From contig JAGTUZ010000151.1 in NCBI GenBank assembly GCA_018224415.1, positions 1 to 9,870 on the forward strand: a stretch of 9,870 nt of DNA. Reading direction: 5' to 3'. The DNA comes from Bacteroidota bacterium (GTDB taxonomy: Bacteria; Bacteroidota; Ignavibacteria; SZUA-365). Positions 1 through 7,023 of the stretch are shown here, piece by piece; the stretch's first letter is position 1, and each line of letters starts with the position of its first letter. Made by a program: the position numbers and the translations under genes. Under the pieces are notes generated by a model, which had not been told where the DNA came from, ran no database searches, and saw only the letters and a program-made list of their open reading frames with translations.

Positions 1-244
1 AATACAGGATACTCTTCCCCAGATCTCCGTTTTTATAATTTGCGGCACCGAGATTGTAATACAGGTCGAAACCACTGTAGCCCTCGGCAGCCAGTTCCCC
101 GACCATGCCAATTGCCCCGCGGCAGTCCGCAGCCCGGCACCGCTGCACCCCCTGTCGGAAAAGGTCCTGGACGGAAGCATCTTCGGCATGCAGGTCTCCA
201 ATGCACAACGCCAGAAGAACAAACAGCAGGATCAGGCGTCTCAT
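1..244 (-). CDS. batE: BatE-like TPR protein, N-terminal part (cut by left window edge)
   Basis: This is the last visible gene of the Bat operon; only its first 81 residues lie inside the window. The start ATG (244-242) overlaps the batD stop in an ATGA arrangement, and a strong ribosome binding site, AAGGAGG, lies four bases upstream inside batD. The product begins with a signal peptide (MRRLILLFVLLALCIGDLHA, cleavage probably after residue 20). A tetratricopeptide-type segment follows, with the motif LYYNLGAANYKNGDLGKSIL near residues 61-80. That motif and the place after batD match BatE proteins of Bacteroidota, which usually continue into more TPRs, membrane helices and an SH3-like domain; none of that can be checked here. 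It should act in the envelope as a TPR partner of BatA/B/D. The cysteine pair around residues 36 and 41 (C-R-A-A-D-C) would sit in the exported part and could form a disulfide, which is inference. Confidence 0.85.
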   Translation of the reverse strand, partial: MRRLILLFVLLALCIGDLHAEDASVQDLFRQGVQRCRAADCRGAIGMVGELAAEGYSGFDLYYNLGAANYKNGDLGKSILY

Positions 245-2076
245 ACGGCCTCCTTCAATGCCTGCTCCATGGAAATGATCGCTTCGCTGGTGGTGTCGTA
301 CAGCGCACGTTTCTCTTCGACACTCGCGCGCGTCGGGGAAAATCGCGCGAACTCCACCGCTTCGAGGGCGCCACGCACCTGCTCCGTCACACGTTCGTCG
401 GCTTCCCTCGCGTGCAGCCGCTGCACCACCGTTTCGATGGCCATGGCGGATGTCGGCATGCCGAGTTTGTCCTGGACATACCCCCAAAGCGCCCGCGCGA
501 TTTCGAGATAGTATTCGTCCGTCCTGCCCGCTTCGAGATGCCGTTTCGAGTCACGAAGCCGGCGTTCGGCGACACGAGTAGCGCGGCGGCGTTTCATGCC
601 GGCGACATCGCCGTGGAGACGATCGTGACGCTGTTTCCAAATCAATGCGGCGAAGAGAAGCACGAGAGGAATGGCATACAGCAACAGCATGACGGCCGGA
701 CGCAGACCGCGACGCTCCTCGCGGATCAGGTCCTCGCCTCCTTCACGTAGGCAGCGGATATCCATTGCGAGGTAGTCCACCCTCTTCTGTTCCAGGTCCC
801 CGGCTTCACGGCGCGCTTCCCCTTCCGCGATTTCCATGGTGAAAGATTCGGATTCAAGGGTCACATACTCGCGGCGTTCGAGATCAAAATAGCTGAACGT
901 GACCGGAGGGATGGTGACCTTCCCGGCGAATCTTGGAACAAGCACATATTCGAAGCTCTTGCTCCCGCGCAGCGTGCCATCCGCGGGCGTCACATCCTCG
1001 CTGATACTGGGATTGTAGCGGTCGACTCCCGAGGGGAGCGTCATCGCCGGCTCGTCGAGCAGTCGAAGGTTGCCTGTGCCGCGAAGGACAACCGTGAGCG
1101 TGGCGGTTTCGTTTGCCTTGAGCGACGTGCGGTCGAGTGTCGTCTCCATCTCGTAGCGGCCCACCACACCTGTAAAGCCCTTGGGGCGGCCTTCCTCCGG
1201 CAGCGGGCGCACGTTCACGTTCACCTTCTGCGTGAGCAAGCTCTTCTTGACATTGTCATAGCTGTCGAAAAACGGATCGCTGAAAAAACGGTCGTACGCA
1301 TCACTGCCTGTGCGGCGGCGTTTGCGCACCCGCACGGTTGTCCCGATCTCGAAGGGCTCGATCGTCAGCTTGCCACTCTGTGTCGGAAAGTACAGGACTT
1401 TGCGCAGCATATAGGTCTCATACTGCCGGCCGTTGTGCACTTCGATCCGCGGCTCCAGACGGGTCGGCGCCTCGACATCTTCGGACCAGAACCCCACCAT
1501 GCGCGGCAGCTTGATTGGATTGTCGAGCTGGAAGGCCACACGCGAGTACAGCTTGTACGTGACGGTGAGAGGTTCGCCGATATATACATCCGTTTTATTG
1601 GGAATGGCGCGGATAAACAGATTGTTGCCCAGATCGACGTCGGGCGGACCTTCGTCTTTCTTGCCTTCGTCGCTCTTCGGGACCGCGTTGCCGACCTTTA
1701 TCGCAACCGTATTTGACCGCAGCGCACTGCCGTCGTAGTTAATAGATGCAGCGGGAATCGTGAAGCGCCCGGTCTGCCTGGGTTGCAGGATGTAGGTCCA
1801 GGAAATGCTTGTGGAAACCCGCCCGTTGATGATCTGCATCTGCTGCGAGGTCGAGGGTCCTGCAAGTGTCATGAAATCACGGTTCAGGTCCGGAGCACGG
1901 AAATCGCTGTACTGTTTGAGAGAGCCGCCGGAAAGCGTGTACGTCACCTGGAACTGCTGTCCCAAGGGAACCTCCGTCCGGTCGACACCACAGGAGAACT
2001 GCACATCCTGCGCGCGCAGCAAGGGAGCGATCAGAAGGAGAAAAAGAAATCCGAAACCCGCGCGCAGCATGCTCAC
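241..2076 (-). CDS. batD: BatD-family membrane protein
   Basis: The 611-residue protein has a signal peptide (about residues 1-22, ending LLRAQ) and a long exported region rich in beta-strand-like sequence (about 23-455). One transmembrane helix follows (about 460-480, PAVMLLLYAIPLVLLFAALI), then a basic, helical cytoplasmic tail (about 481-611). This is the BatD/oxygen-tolerance family architecture, and the early motifs (VPLGQQFQVTYTLSG, SWTYILQPRQTGRFTIPAA) are typical of it. The presumed role is to hold Bat VWA proteins and present a periplasmic scaffold; no enzymatic residues are seen. The tail (YYLEIARALWGYVQDKLGMP) resembles in style the tail of the BatD-like protein at 5078-6139. The first start is GTG at 2076, overlapping the batC stop (GTGA). 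An ATG six bases downstream (2070) is an equally good start, and AAGGA upstream can serve either. The gene ends in an ATGA overlap with batE. Family assignment is strong; function is inferred from the family. Confidence 0.93.
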   Translation of the reverse strand: MSMLRAGFGFLFLLLIAPLLRAQDVQFSCGVDRTEVPLGQQFQVTYTLSGGSLKQYSDFRAPDLNRDFMTLAGPSTSQQMQIINGRVSTSISWTYILQPRQTGRFTIPAASINYDGSALRSNTVAIKVGNAVPKSDEGKKDEGPPDVDLGNNLFIRAIPNKTDVYIGEPLTVTYKLYSRVAFQLDNPIKLPRMVGFWSEDVEAPTRLEPRIEVHNGRQYETYMLRKVLYFPTQSGKLTIEPFEIGTTVRVRKRRRTGSDAYDRFFSDPFFDSYDNVKKSLLTQKVNVNVRPLPEEGRPKGFTGVVGRYEMETTLDRTSLKANETATLTVVLRGTGNLRLLDEPAMTLPSGVDRYNPSISEDVTPADGTLRGSKSFEYVLVPRFAGKVTIPPVTFSYFDLERREYVTLESESFTMEIAEGEARREAGDLEQKRVDYLAMDIRCLREGGEDLIREERRGLRPAVMLLLYAIPLVLLFAALIWKQRHDRLHGDVAGMKRRRATRVAERRLRDSKRHLEAGRTDEYYLEIARALWGYVQDKLGMPTSAMAIETVVQRLHAREADERVTEQVRGALEAVEFARFSPTRASVEEKRALYDTTSEAIISMEQALKEAV

Positions 2077-2957
2077 CAGTCCTTCTCCACGTTGACACGG
2101 CGTCCCTGCTGCTGCCGCTTTTTCTTTTGCAGTTCTTTTTCCTCGCGCTGCAGTGCGCGCAGAATTTGTTCGGCCTGCTGCTTCGACATCTGCTGCTCCT
2201 GCTGTTGAGGCTGCTGCTGCTCTTCCGGCTTCGCCTTTTCCTGCTGCTGGTCGTCCTTCTGGTTCTGCTGCTGTTGCTGCTGCTGGTCCTGTTTGTCCTG
2301 CTTCTGCTGTTCTTCCTGCTTGTTCTTGTCCTGGTTCTGCTGGTCCTGCTGTTTGTCCTGCTTGTCCTGCTTCTGCTGTTGCTTCTGATCCTGGTTCTTG
2401 TCCTGGTTCTGCTGCTGCTGCTCGAGTTCCTCGAGCTTCTTTTTCGCGTACGTCAGATTGTATCGGGCATCCGCATCCGATGGATCGAGCTTCAGTGACT
2501 TCTTGTACATCTCGATGGCCTGCCGATACCCTTCCTTGCGAAGGTCCCCTTCCTCTCCGCCTGTCGCCTGTTGGAGTGCAGGATTGTCGCCACCCTTTTC
2601 CGCGGCAGCGAGAAAGACGTTTCCGGCATTGTAGAGCGTGCCCGCTATTTTTTCCCGATCACGGAAGCGCATTCCCGCCCGCTCGTATTCCTTCAGCGCC
2701 CGCTCGATCATTTTCGGGTCGGTCGCACCCTCGGGATTATTAAACGCCCGGTACGAGGCGTTCCCCGAATTGAAATAGCTTTCAGGCCGCTCGGGCTCGG
2801 TGACGGCCGCGGCTTCGTATTTCTGCAGGGCGTCGTCGAATTTTTTCTCGTGATACTGTTCGTTGCCGTCATTGACCGTGCTGCGATAGGACTGGGCGGC
2901 AAGAGCCGCGGGCAACGCAAGGAGGAAGCAGACGGTCAGGATGCCATAGACGTGCAT
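2073..2957 (-). CDS. batC: BatC-like TPR protein with glutamine-rich tract
   Basis: An exported TPR protein of 294 residues from the chosen start. It has a hydrophobic signal peptide (about 1-21, ending ALAAQ) and a first TPR-like unit near 29-62 (NDGNEQYHEKKFDDALQKYE). More helical repeats follow, with a clear TPR near 142-178 (AIEMYKKSLKLDPSDADARY). Residues 179-256 are low complexity, about half glutamine with D, K and N. The conserved C-terminal helix SKQQAEQILRALQREEKELQ (from about residue 258) is typical of BatC and identifies the family. I chose ATG at 2957, four bases after the batB stop with AGAAGGAG upstream, because the signal peptide then starts at the N terminus. The frame stays open to a TTG at 2993 with an ATG at 2984, but those starts would add a charged leader inside batB. 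The role is probably protein-protein scaffolding on the exported side with BatB and BatD. Confidence 0.9.
   Translation of the reverse strand: MHVYGILTVCFLLALPAALAAQSYRSTVNDGNEQYHEKKFDDALQKYEAAAVTEPERPESYFNSGNASYRAFNNPEGATDPKMIERALKEYERAGMRFRDREKIAGTLYNAGNVFLAAAEKGGDNPALQQATGGEEGDLRKEGYRQAIEMYKKSLKLDPSDADARYNLTYAKKKLEELEQQQQNQDKNQDQKQQQKQDKQDKQQDQQNQDKNKQEEQQKQDKQDQQQQQQQNQKDDQQQEKAKPEEQQQPQQQEQQMSKQQAEQILRALQREEKELQKKKRQQQGRRVNVEKDW
2190..2423 (-). repeat. CAG/CTG-rich low-complexity tract coding for poly-Gln-rich linker in batC
   Basis: On the plus strand this stretch is dense in CTG, TTG and GTC triplets, such as repeated CTGCTGCTG and TTGTCCTGCTTGTCCTG. Read on the minus strand it encodes 78 residues of which 41 are glutamine, mixed with QDKQDK-like units. 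It is fully in frame with batC. The composition makes spurious leucine-rich frames on the opposite strand, which should not be annotated. Confidence 0.9.
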
Positions 2958-2961
2958 GCGT

Positions 2962-4014
2962 TCATTCACTCCTTCTGTCGTCATGTGCCGCAAAAATTGA
3001 AAATCGCGAGAGAAAGCGGTTCCGTTTCTCGGAGAGAAACAGTTCGCCCATCAACAGGAGCAGCGCGAGGAGGACGGGATACTGAAAACGGTCCTCATAA
3101 TCGGTGAACTGCTTCGTGCCGAATTCCTTTTTTTCCATCCGTTCGATTTCACCGAACACCGTGGCGAGGTTGTCCCGCCCCGTGTATGCCTGCGTGAACG
3201 TGCCTCCCGTCTCGGCGGCAATCTTCTTGAGCGTTTCCGCGTCGAGCCGTGAGAGAATCAGGGCTCCGTCGGGATCCTTCTTGTACGATGTTCCGCCGCC
3301 GCCCGAAACCTCCGGAATCGGAGCGCCTTCCAGCGATCCCATCCCAATGGTATGGATGACGATGCCTTCGTCCGCGGCCTCTTTCGCCGCTGCAACAGGA
3401 TCGTCTTCGTGATTCTCGCCGTCGGTGATGATAACCATTGCCTTGTATTTGCCTTCCTCTTTCTGGAAGGATTCGCGGGCGAGTTCGATCGCCGCGCCGA
3501 TGGCCGTGCCGGGTGTCGGTGCCATGCCGGCGTCGATGACGTCGGTGAGCATGAGCGCCGCACTGTAATCCGACGTCAGGGGCAGCTGCGTGTAGCCGTC
3601 ACCGGAAAACACGATAATCCCGATGCGGTCGCCCTTGAGGTTGTTGATCAGGTTCTGCAGTTCCTTTCGCGCCGCACTGATGCGACTGGGCTGTATGTCC
3701 TCGGCCCGCATGCTCGCGGATACGTCCACGGCAACGATCATGTCGATGCCGCTGCGCGTGACCTCCTCGAACTTGGTGCCGACCAACGGATTCGCGTAGG
3801 CGACGATGATCGAGGCCACGGCCAGAAGCACGAGTCCTCCGCGCAGCCAGTACTTGACCCGGCTGCGCTGCTCCACCAGCGCGAGCACGCTGCGCGTGTC
3901 GCCGTAGCGGCGGACGGAACGGATCTTCAGCCACCATGCAGCCCAGAGGCCCGCGGCCAGCACGGGCAACAGGAAGAGATAGATGAAGTATTCAGGATGC
4001 GCGAACTTGATCAT
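2962..4014 (-). CDS. batB: BatB-like VWA-domain membrane protein
   Basis: A 350-residue membrane protein with two N-terminal transmembrane helices (about 10-29 and 57-75), a von Willebrand A domain (about 90-300) and a C-terminal helix (about 311-327). The N-terminal motif FAHPEYFIYLFLLPVL is typical of BatA/BatB. The metal-ion-dependent adhesion site is complete in position: D97-x-S99-x-S101, T170 in PGTAIG, and D198 in ITDGEN. Residue 100 is alanine (DVSAS) where glycine is common. The VWA domain should bind a divalent metal and mediate protein contacts with BatA, BatC or MoxR clients. A glycine-rich loop, EVSGGGGTSYKKDPDG, near residue 235 is a family feature before the last helix-strand unit. 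The start ATG is clear and is preceded by GGAGACGG. The gene lies 72 bases after batA, the only real gap in the operon, and its end is followed within four bases by batC. Confidence 0.93.
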   Translation of the reverse strand: MIKFAHPEYFIYLFLLPVLAAGLWAAWWLKIRSVRRYGDTRSVLALVEQRSRVKYWLRGGLVLLAVASIIVAYANPLVGTKFEEVTRSGIDMIVAVDVSASMRAEDIQPSRISAARKELQNLINNLKGDRIGIIVFSGDGYTQLPLTSDYSAALMLTDVIDAGMAPTPGTAIGAAIELARESFQKEEGKYKAMVIITDGENHEDDPVAAAKEAADEGIVIHTIGMGSLEGAPIPEVSGGGGTSYKKDPDGALILSRLDAETLKKIAAETGGTFTQAYTGRDNLATVFGEIERMEKKEFGTKQFTDYEDRFQYPVLLALLLLMGELFLSEKRNRFLSRFSIFAAHDDRRSE

Positions 4015-4060
4015 ATTCTGAATCCGTCTCCAGGAGAATGCGAGAAATGCACGGTCCGAT

Positions 4061-4084
4061 GGAATTCCCGGCTCAGGAAATTCC
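4061..4084 (-). promoter_or_regulatory. Intercistronic hairpin between batA and batB
   Basis: On the minus-strand transcript, GGAAUUUCC and GGGAAUUCC can pair as nine base pairs (one G-U) around a six-base loop, UGAGCC. The hairpin starts two bases after the batA stop codon. No U-run follows (next bases AUCGGACCG), so it does not look like a normal intrinsic terminator. It could be an mRNA processing or stability element, or a weak attenuator; this is inference from pairing only. Confidence 0.45.
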
Positions 4085-4086
4085 GC

Positions 4087-5085
4087 TCAGGGAATTTTCC
4101 GGAACACGAACCAGCCGAGCAGCAACTCGCCAATCAGCAGGGCCAGCGCCGCAACCAGGTATTCGTAGAAGAGTTCGGTATAGCGATGAAACTCGGTCAC
4201 TTCGATTTTCGTGCGCTCGAGGTTGTCGATCTCGTCATAGATCTCGACGAGTTTCTTGTTGCCCGTGGCTCTGAAGTACTCGCCTCCGGTGATCTCCGCC
4301 ACCTGGCGTAGCATTTCCTCATCGATTTCCACCGGTACGGGCTGGTACTGGATGCCATACACGGTCTTGAACGGATACGGTGCCATGCCGCGGGTGCCGA
4401 CGCCGATTGTATAAATCCGGATTCCGAAAGTTTGGGCGATTTCAGCGGCAGTTGCCGGATCGATCGATCCCATATTATTCACTCCATCGGTGAGCAGGAT
4501 CATCACCTTGCTTTTCGAAGAACTCTCTTTCATCCGGTTGACCGCGTTGGCGATGCCCTCGCCGATTGCCGTCCCGTCCTGCAGATATCCAGTCTCGACC
4601 TTGCGAAGCAGATCGACGAGTACGCTGTAGTCCGTCGTGAGGGGACATTGCGTGAAACTCTCGCCCGCGAAAATCACCAGACCGATGCGGTCGCTCTCGC
4701 GTGCGAGAATGAAATCCTCTCCCACACCTTTCGCGGCCTCGAGGCGGTTGGGCCGGAAATCCTCGGCCAGCATCGAGCCGGAGATATCAAGCACGATGGT
4801 GATGTCGATGCCCTCGCGGAACACCTTCTCGCCACGGGCGGAGGTCTGCGGCCGCGCGAAGGCAACGATGAGCAGTCCCAACGCGAGCAATCGAAGCAGC
4901 AGCGGCAAGGAGCGCAGCCGCACACGCCAGCTCGATGGAACATCCGCAAATGCGGATAGCGACGAATGCCGCAGGGATGCGGTGAGCCGTCGCTGCTTCC
5001 AGACCTGCCAACCTGCGAGCAGTGGCAGAAGAAGAAGCAGCCAGAGGAATTCCGGATTCGCGAATTGCGTCACGGGATCAAACAT
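4087..5085 (-). CDS. batA: BatA-like VWA-domain membrane protein
   Basis: A 332-residue protein with the classic BatA layout: N-terminal motif FANPEFLWLLLLLPLLAGW with a first membrane helix (about 13-29), a second helix (about 60-77), a VWA domain (about 90-290), and a C-terminal helix (about 307-327) ending RKIP. The metal site is complete: D100-x-S102-x-S104 (DISGS), T171 in DGTAIG, and D199 in LLTDGVNN. It should act as a membrane-anchored metal-dependent interaction module, paired with BatB and remodelled by MoxR. I place the start at ATG 5085, because GGAGGGAG lies just upstream and the family motif begins there. The open frame runs on to 5247 only because the upstream 18-bp repeat lacks stops; the extra 54 residues (KPNTAK repeats) are not BatA-like. 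The gene overlaps the preceding stop by eight bases. A small duplication of its stop-codon region follows it. Confidence 0.94.
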   Translation of the reverse strand: MFDPVTQFANPEFLWLLLLLPLLAGWQVWKQRRLTASLRHSSLSAFADVPSSWRVRLRSLPLLLRLLALGLLIVAFARPQTSARGEKVFREGIDITIVLDISGSMLAEDFRPNRLEAAKGVGEDFILARESDRIGLVIFAGESFTQCPLTTDYSVLVDLLRKVETGYLQDGTAIGEGIANAVNRMKESSSKSKVMILLTDGVNNMGSIDPATAAEIAQTFGIRIYTIGVGTRGMAPYPFKTVYGIQYQPVPVEIDEEMLRQVAEITGGEYFRATGNKKLVEIYDEIDNLERTKIEVTEFHRYTELFYEYLVAALALLIGELLLGWFVFRKIP

Positions 5086-6139
5086 GTTTGCTCCCTCCGC
5101 CGTGTTCGGTTTCTTCGCCGTGTTCGGTTTCTTCGCCGTGTTCGGTTTCTTCGCCGTGTTCGGTTTCTCCGCTCGTTTCTGCTTCCACGACCGATGCGGC
5201 GGACGAAGGGCCTGACAGGGTTTCGTCGGACGTACGCGTTTTTTCAACGAACGTCAGTGCGAAGCGCATTCCGTTTTCATGCTGCTCTGATGTCGGCACG
5301 AAGCGGGCGAATTTGGTCATGTCCGCCAGACGCAGGACGCGTTCGAGTTCCTCGACCAACGATGGTGAAAGACCGATCATCGCCACACCGGGCATGATCT
5401 CGGAAGTGGGTTGTTCCATCGCGTGCAGATGCCAGCGCTGTTCGATATACGTGCGAAGGATGTCGGTCAGCTCGGACTGATACTGCTTGTGCTGTCCGTG
5501 CTGCCAGAGCTGCCGCTCGCGCAGCGTCTCGAGGGCGCGAAGGGCCGTCACATGCGCGGGGATATCGGGCACGATAACCGGGGCTTCCTCTACCGGACGG
5601 TCCTGCCGGCGACGGTACCAGCGATAGATCAGCCATGCGGCAAGCAGAAGCAGAAGCAGGACCGCGGCGTACAGCAGATAGTCCCAGATCGTGAGCGGAA
5701 CCTCGATCACATCCTTGATGTCCTTGAATGCCTGTGACGTATCGAGTTCCACCGTCGTGACGGCAAGCGCGATCGGCTGGGAAAGGGCTTCGTAGGTGGT
5801 TGTGTCGCCCTGGCGTGTATAACGCACCCGCACGCGCAGGGCGATGCTGCCGGTATCGAACACCGTCGCGATCATCTCCTGCCGGTACAGGCGGCGGCCA
5901 TCATTTTCCTCGACCTCCGCATCCTCTGCCGATACGAATTCGCCTTCGAGTACATCGTCATCGGAAGAAGGCAATTGCAGTTTGACCGTGCCAGGGGCGT
6001 CGACGTTCAACTGCACGTGAATCCACTCACCGATCAGGTAGCGTGTGGAATCGACGGTTGCGCTGACACGAACGTCCTGCGCCTGCGTCACGAATGGGAG
6101 CAGAACGACGAAGAGGATAATCCATACTGCGCGTTTCAT
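5078..6139 (-). CDS. BatD-like / DUF4381-type single-pass membrane protein of the Bat operon
   Basis: A 353-residue protein with a signal peptide (about 1-20, ending VTQAQ), an exported beta-type region (about 21-150), one membrane helix (about 154-172, YLLYAAVLLLLLLAAWLIYR) and a cytoplasmic helical tail. The stretch DIKDVIEVPLTIWDYLLYAA before the helix is a common feature of the small BatD-like proteins between DUF58 and BatA in Bacteroidota operons. No catalytic residues are seen. It probably anchors or adapts the DUF58 and MoxR components to the membrane, by analogy with BatD. The ATG at 6139 overlaps the DUF58 stop by one base (TGATG), with GGGAG upstream. The C-terminal end is unusual: four copies of a six-residue unit, ETEHGE (last copy ETEHGG), then GSKHV. 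The last eight bases overlap the batA start. The family name is less certain than for its neighbours, so I give no symbol. Confidence 0.85.
   Translation of the reverse strand: MKRAVWIILFVVLLPFVTQAQDVRVSATVDSTRYLIGEWIHVQLNVDAPGTVKLQLPSSDDDVLEGEFVSAEDAEVEENDGRRLYRQEMIATVFDTGSIALRVRVRYTRQGDTTTYEALSQPIALAVTTVELDTSQAFKDIKDVIEVPLTIWDYLLYAAVLLLLLLAAWLIYRWYRRRQDRPVEEAPVIVPDIPAHVTALRALETLRERQLWQHGQHKQYQSELTDILRTYIEQRWHLHAMEQPTSEIMPGVAMIGLSPSLVEELERVLRLADMTKFARFVPTSEQHENGMRFALTFVEKTRTSDETLSGPSSAASVVEAETSGETEHGEETEHGEETEHGEETEHGGGSKHV
5101..5172. repeat. Four tandem copies of an 18-bp unit at the 3' end of the BatD-like gene
   Basis: The plus-strand unit is CGTGTTCGGTTTCTTCGC. Copies lie at 5101-5118, 5119-5136, 5137-5154 and 5155-5172; the first three are identical and the fourth has one T-to-C change. 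On the minus strand each unit encodes a hexapeptide of the ETEHGE type. Because 18 is a multiple of three, copy-number change would keep the frame. The array ends 15 bases before the batA start codon. Confidence 0.97.
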
Positions 6140-7014
6140 CAGTAGCGTCTCTCCCTCATACGGAAAAACTCGACCAGCGGTAACACATATCCTTTTTGGA
6201 CGTCGATCGAGATGCTATCGACGTTGGAGAGCAGAAAGCGACGGGCACGTTCCTCTCTCCTGGCCTCCCAGGATCTGCGGTACGCATTCCTGACGGCGGC
6301 GCGGGAGGTGTCGATCCAGCGCTCATCGCCCGTCTCGGCATCGCGCAGTTTGACCAGTCCGACATCCGGAAGCAGGCGTTCTCGCGGGTCGTACAGGTCG
6401 ATGGCGATCAGGTCGTGTTTGCGTGCGACGATTTTCAGTGGCCGGTCAAAATCCTCGTTCATGAAATCGCTCACGAGGAACGTGATAGTCCTCTTTTTAC
6501 CGACGTGGTTGAAGAATTCCAGAGCCGCACGAATGTTCGTTCCGCTGCGTTCGGGTTCGAAGGCAACAATGTCGCGGATGATGCGCAGGATATGGGAGCG
6601 GCCTTTTTTCGGGGGAATGAATTTCTCGATGTGGTCGGTGAAGATAATCATCCCGACCTTGTCGTTGTTCTTGATCGCACTGAACGCGAGCACCGCGCAG
6701 AGTTCCGCGGCAATGTCGCGTTTGTAGTGTGGCGAGGTGCCGTAGTCCTGCGATCCGCTCATATCGACGAGCAGCATCACGGTCAGTTCGCGCTCTTCCT
6801 CGAAGACCTTGACGAAGGGCCGGTTGAAACGGGCGGAGACATTCCAGTCGATCGTGCGCACATCATCGCCGAACTGGTACTCCCGCACTTCGGAGAATTC
6901 CATCCCGCGTCCTTTGAACACGGAGTGGTATTCTCCTGAGAAGAGCTGGTTGACCAGGCCGCGCGTGCGGATCTCGATCTGGCGTACGTTTTTAAGAATC
7001 TGTTTGGTGTCCAT
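6139..7014 (-). CDS. DUF58 VWA-like protein of the Bat operon
   Basis: A 291-residue protein without a signal peptide or membrane helix, so probably cytoplasmic. Residues 35-62 hold the DUF58 signature: GRG, then REYQFGDDVRTIDWNVSAR. A VWA-like fold follows, with D84-x-S86-x-S88 (DMSGS), T159 in RSGTNIR and D183 in LVSDF, so the metal site looks intact. DUF58 proteins nearly always lie beside moxR and are thought to be partners or clients of the MoxR ATPase; that role is inferred for this copy. The length is normal for the short DUF58 class of Bacteroidota Bat operons. The ATG at 7014 lies nine bases after the moxR stop; only a weak AGG is close upstream, so coupling to moxR translation is plausible. 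The stop overlaps the next start by one base. Confidence 0.95.
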   Translation of the reverse strand: MDTKQILKNVRQIEIRTRGLVNQLFSGEYHSVFKGRGMEFSEVREYQFGDDVRTIDWNVSARFNRPFVKVFEEERELTVMLLVDMSGSQDYGTSPHYKRDIAAELCAVLAFSAIKNNDKVGMIIFTDHIEKFIPPKKGRSHILRIIRDIVAFEPERSGTNIRAALEFFNHVGKKRTITFLVSDFMNEDFDRPLKIVARKHDLIAIDLYDPRERLLPDVGLVKLRDAETGDERWIDTSRAAVRNAYRRSWEARREERARRFLLSNVDSISIDVQKGYVLPLVEFFRMRERRY

Positions 7015-7023
7015 GCCTGGGAA

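Noticed and set aside
2127..2498. Long leucine-rich open frame on the plus strand
   Set aside because: It is the antisense shadow of the CAG-rich glutamine tract of batC; poly-leucine follows from CTG triplets, and it has no start signal or family pattern.
4061..4084. Rho-independent terminator after batA
   Set aside because: The stem is followed by a mixed sequence with no U-run, and the next gene is an obligate-looking part of the same operon.
3352..4311. Long plus-strand open frame (319 codons) across batB and the end of batA
   Set aside because: It is antisense to two well-supported VWA genes and has no recognisable domain or start signal.
5086..5247. N-terminal extension of batA containing KPNTAK repeats
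   Set aside because: It is the second reading frame of the 18-bp repeat. The BatA family motif and a strong GGAGG site support the start at 5085.
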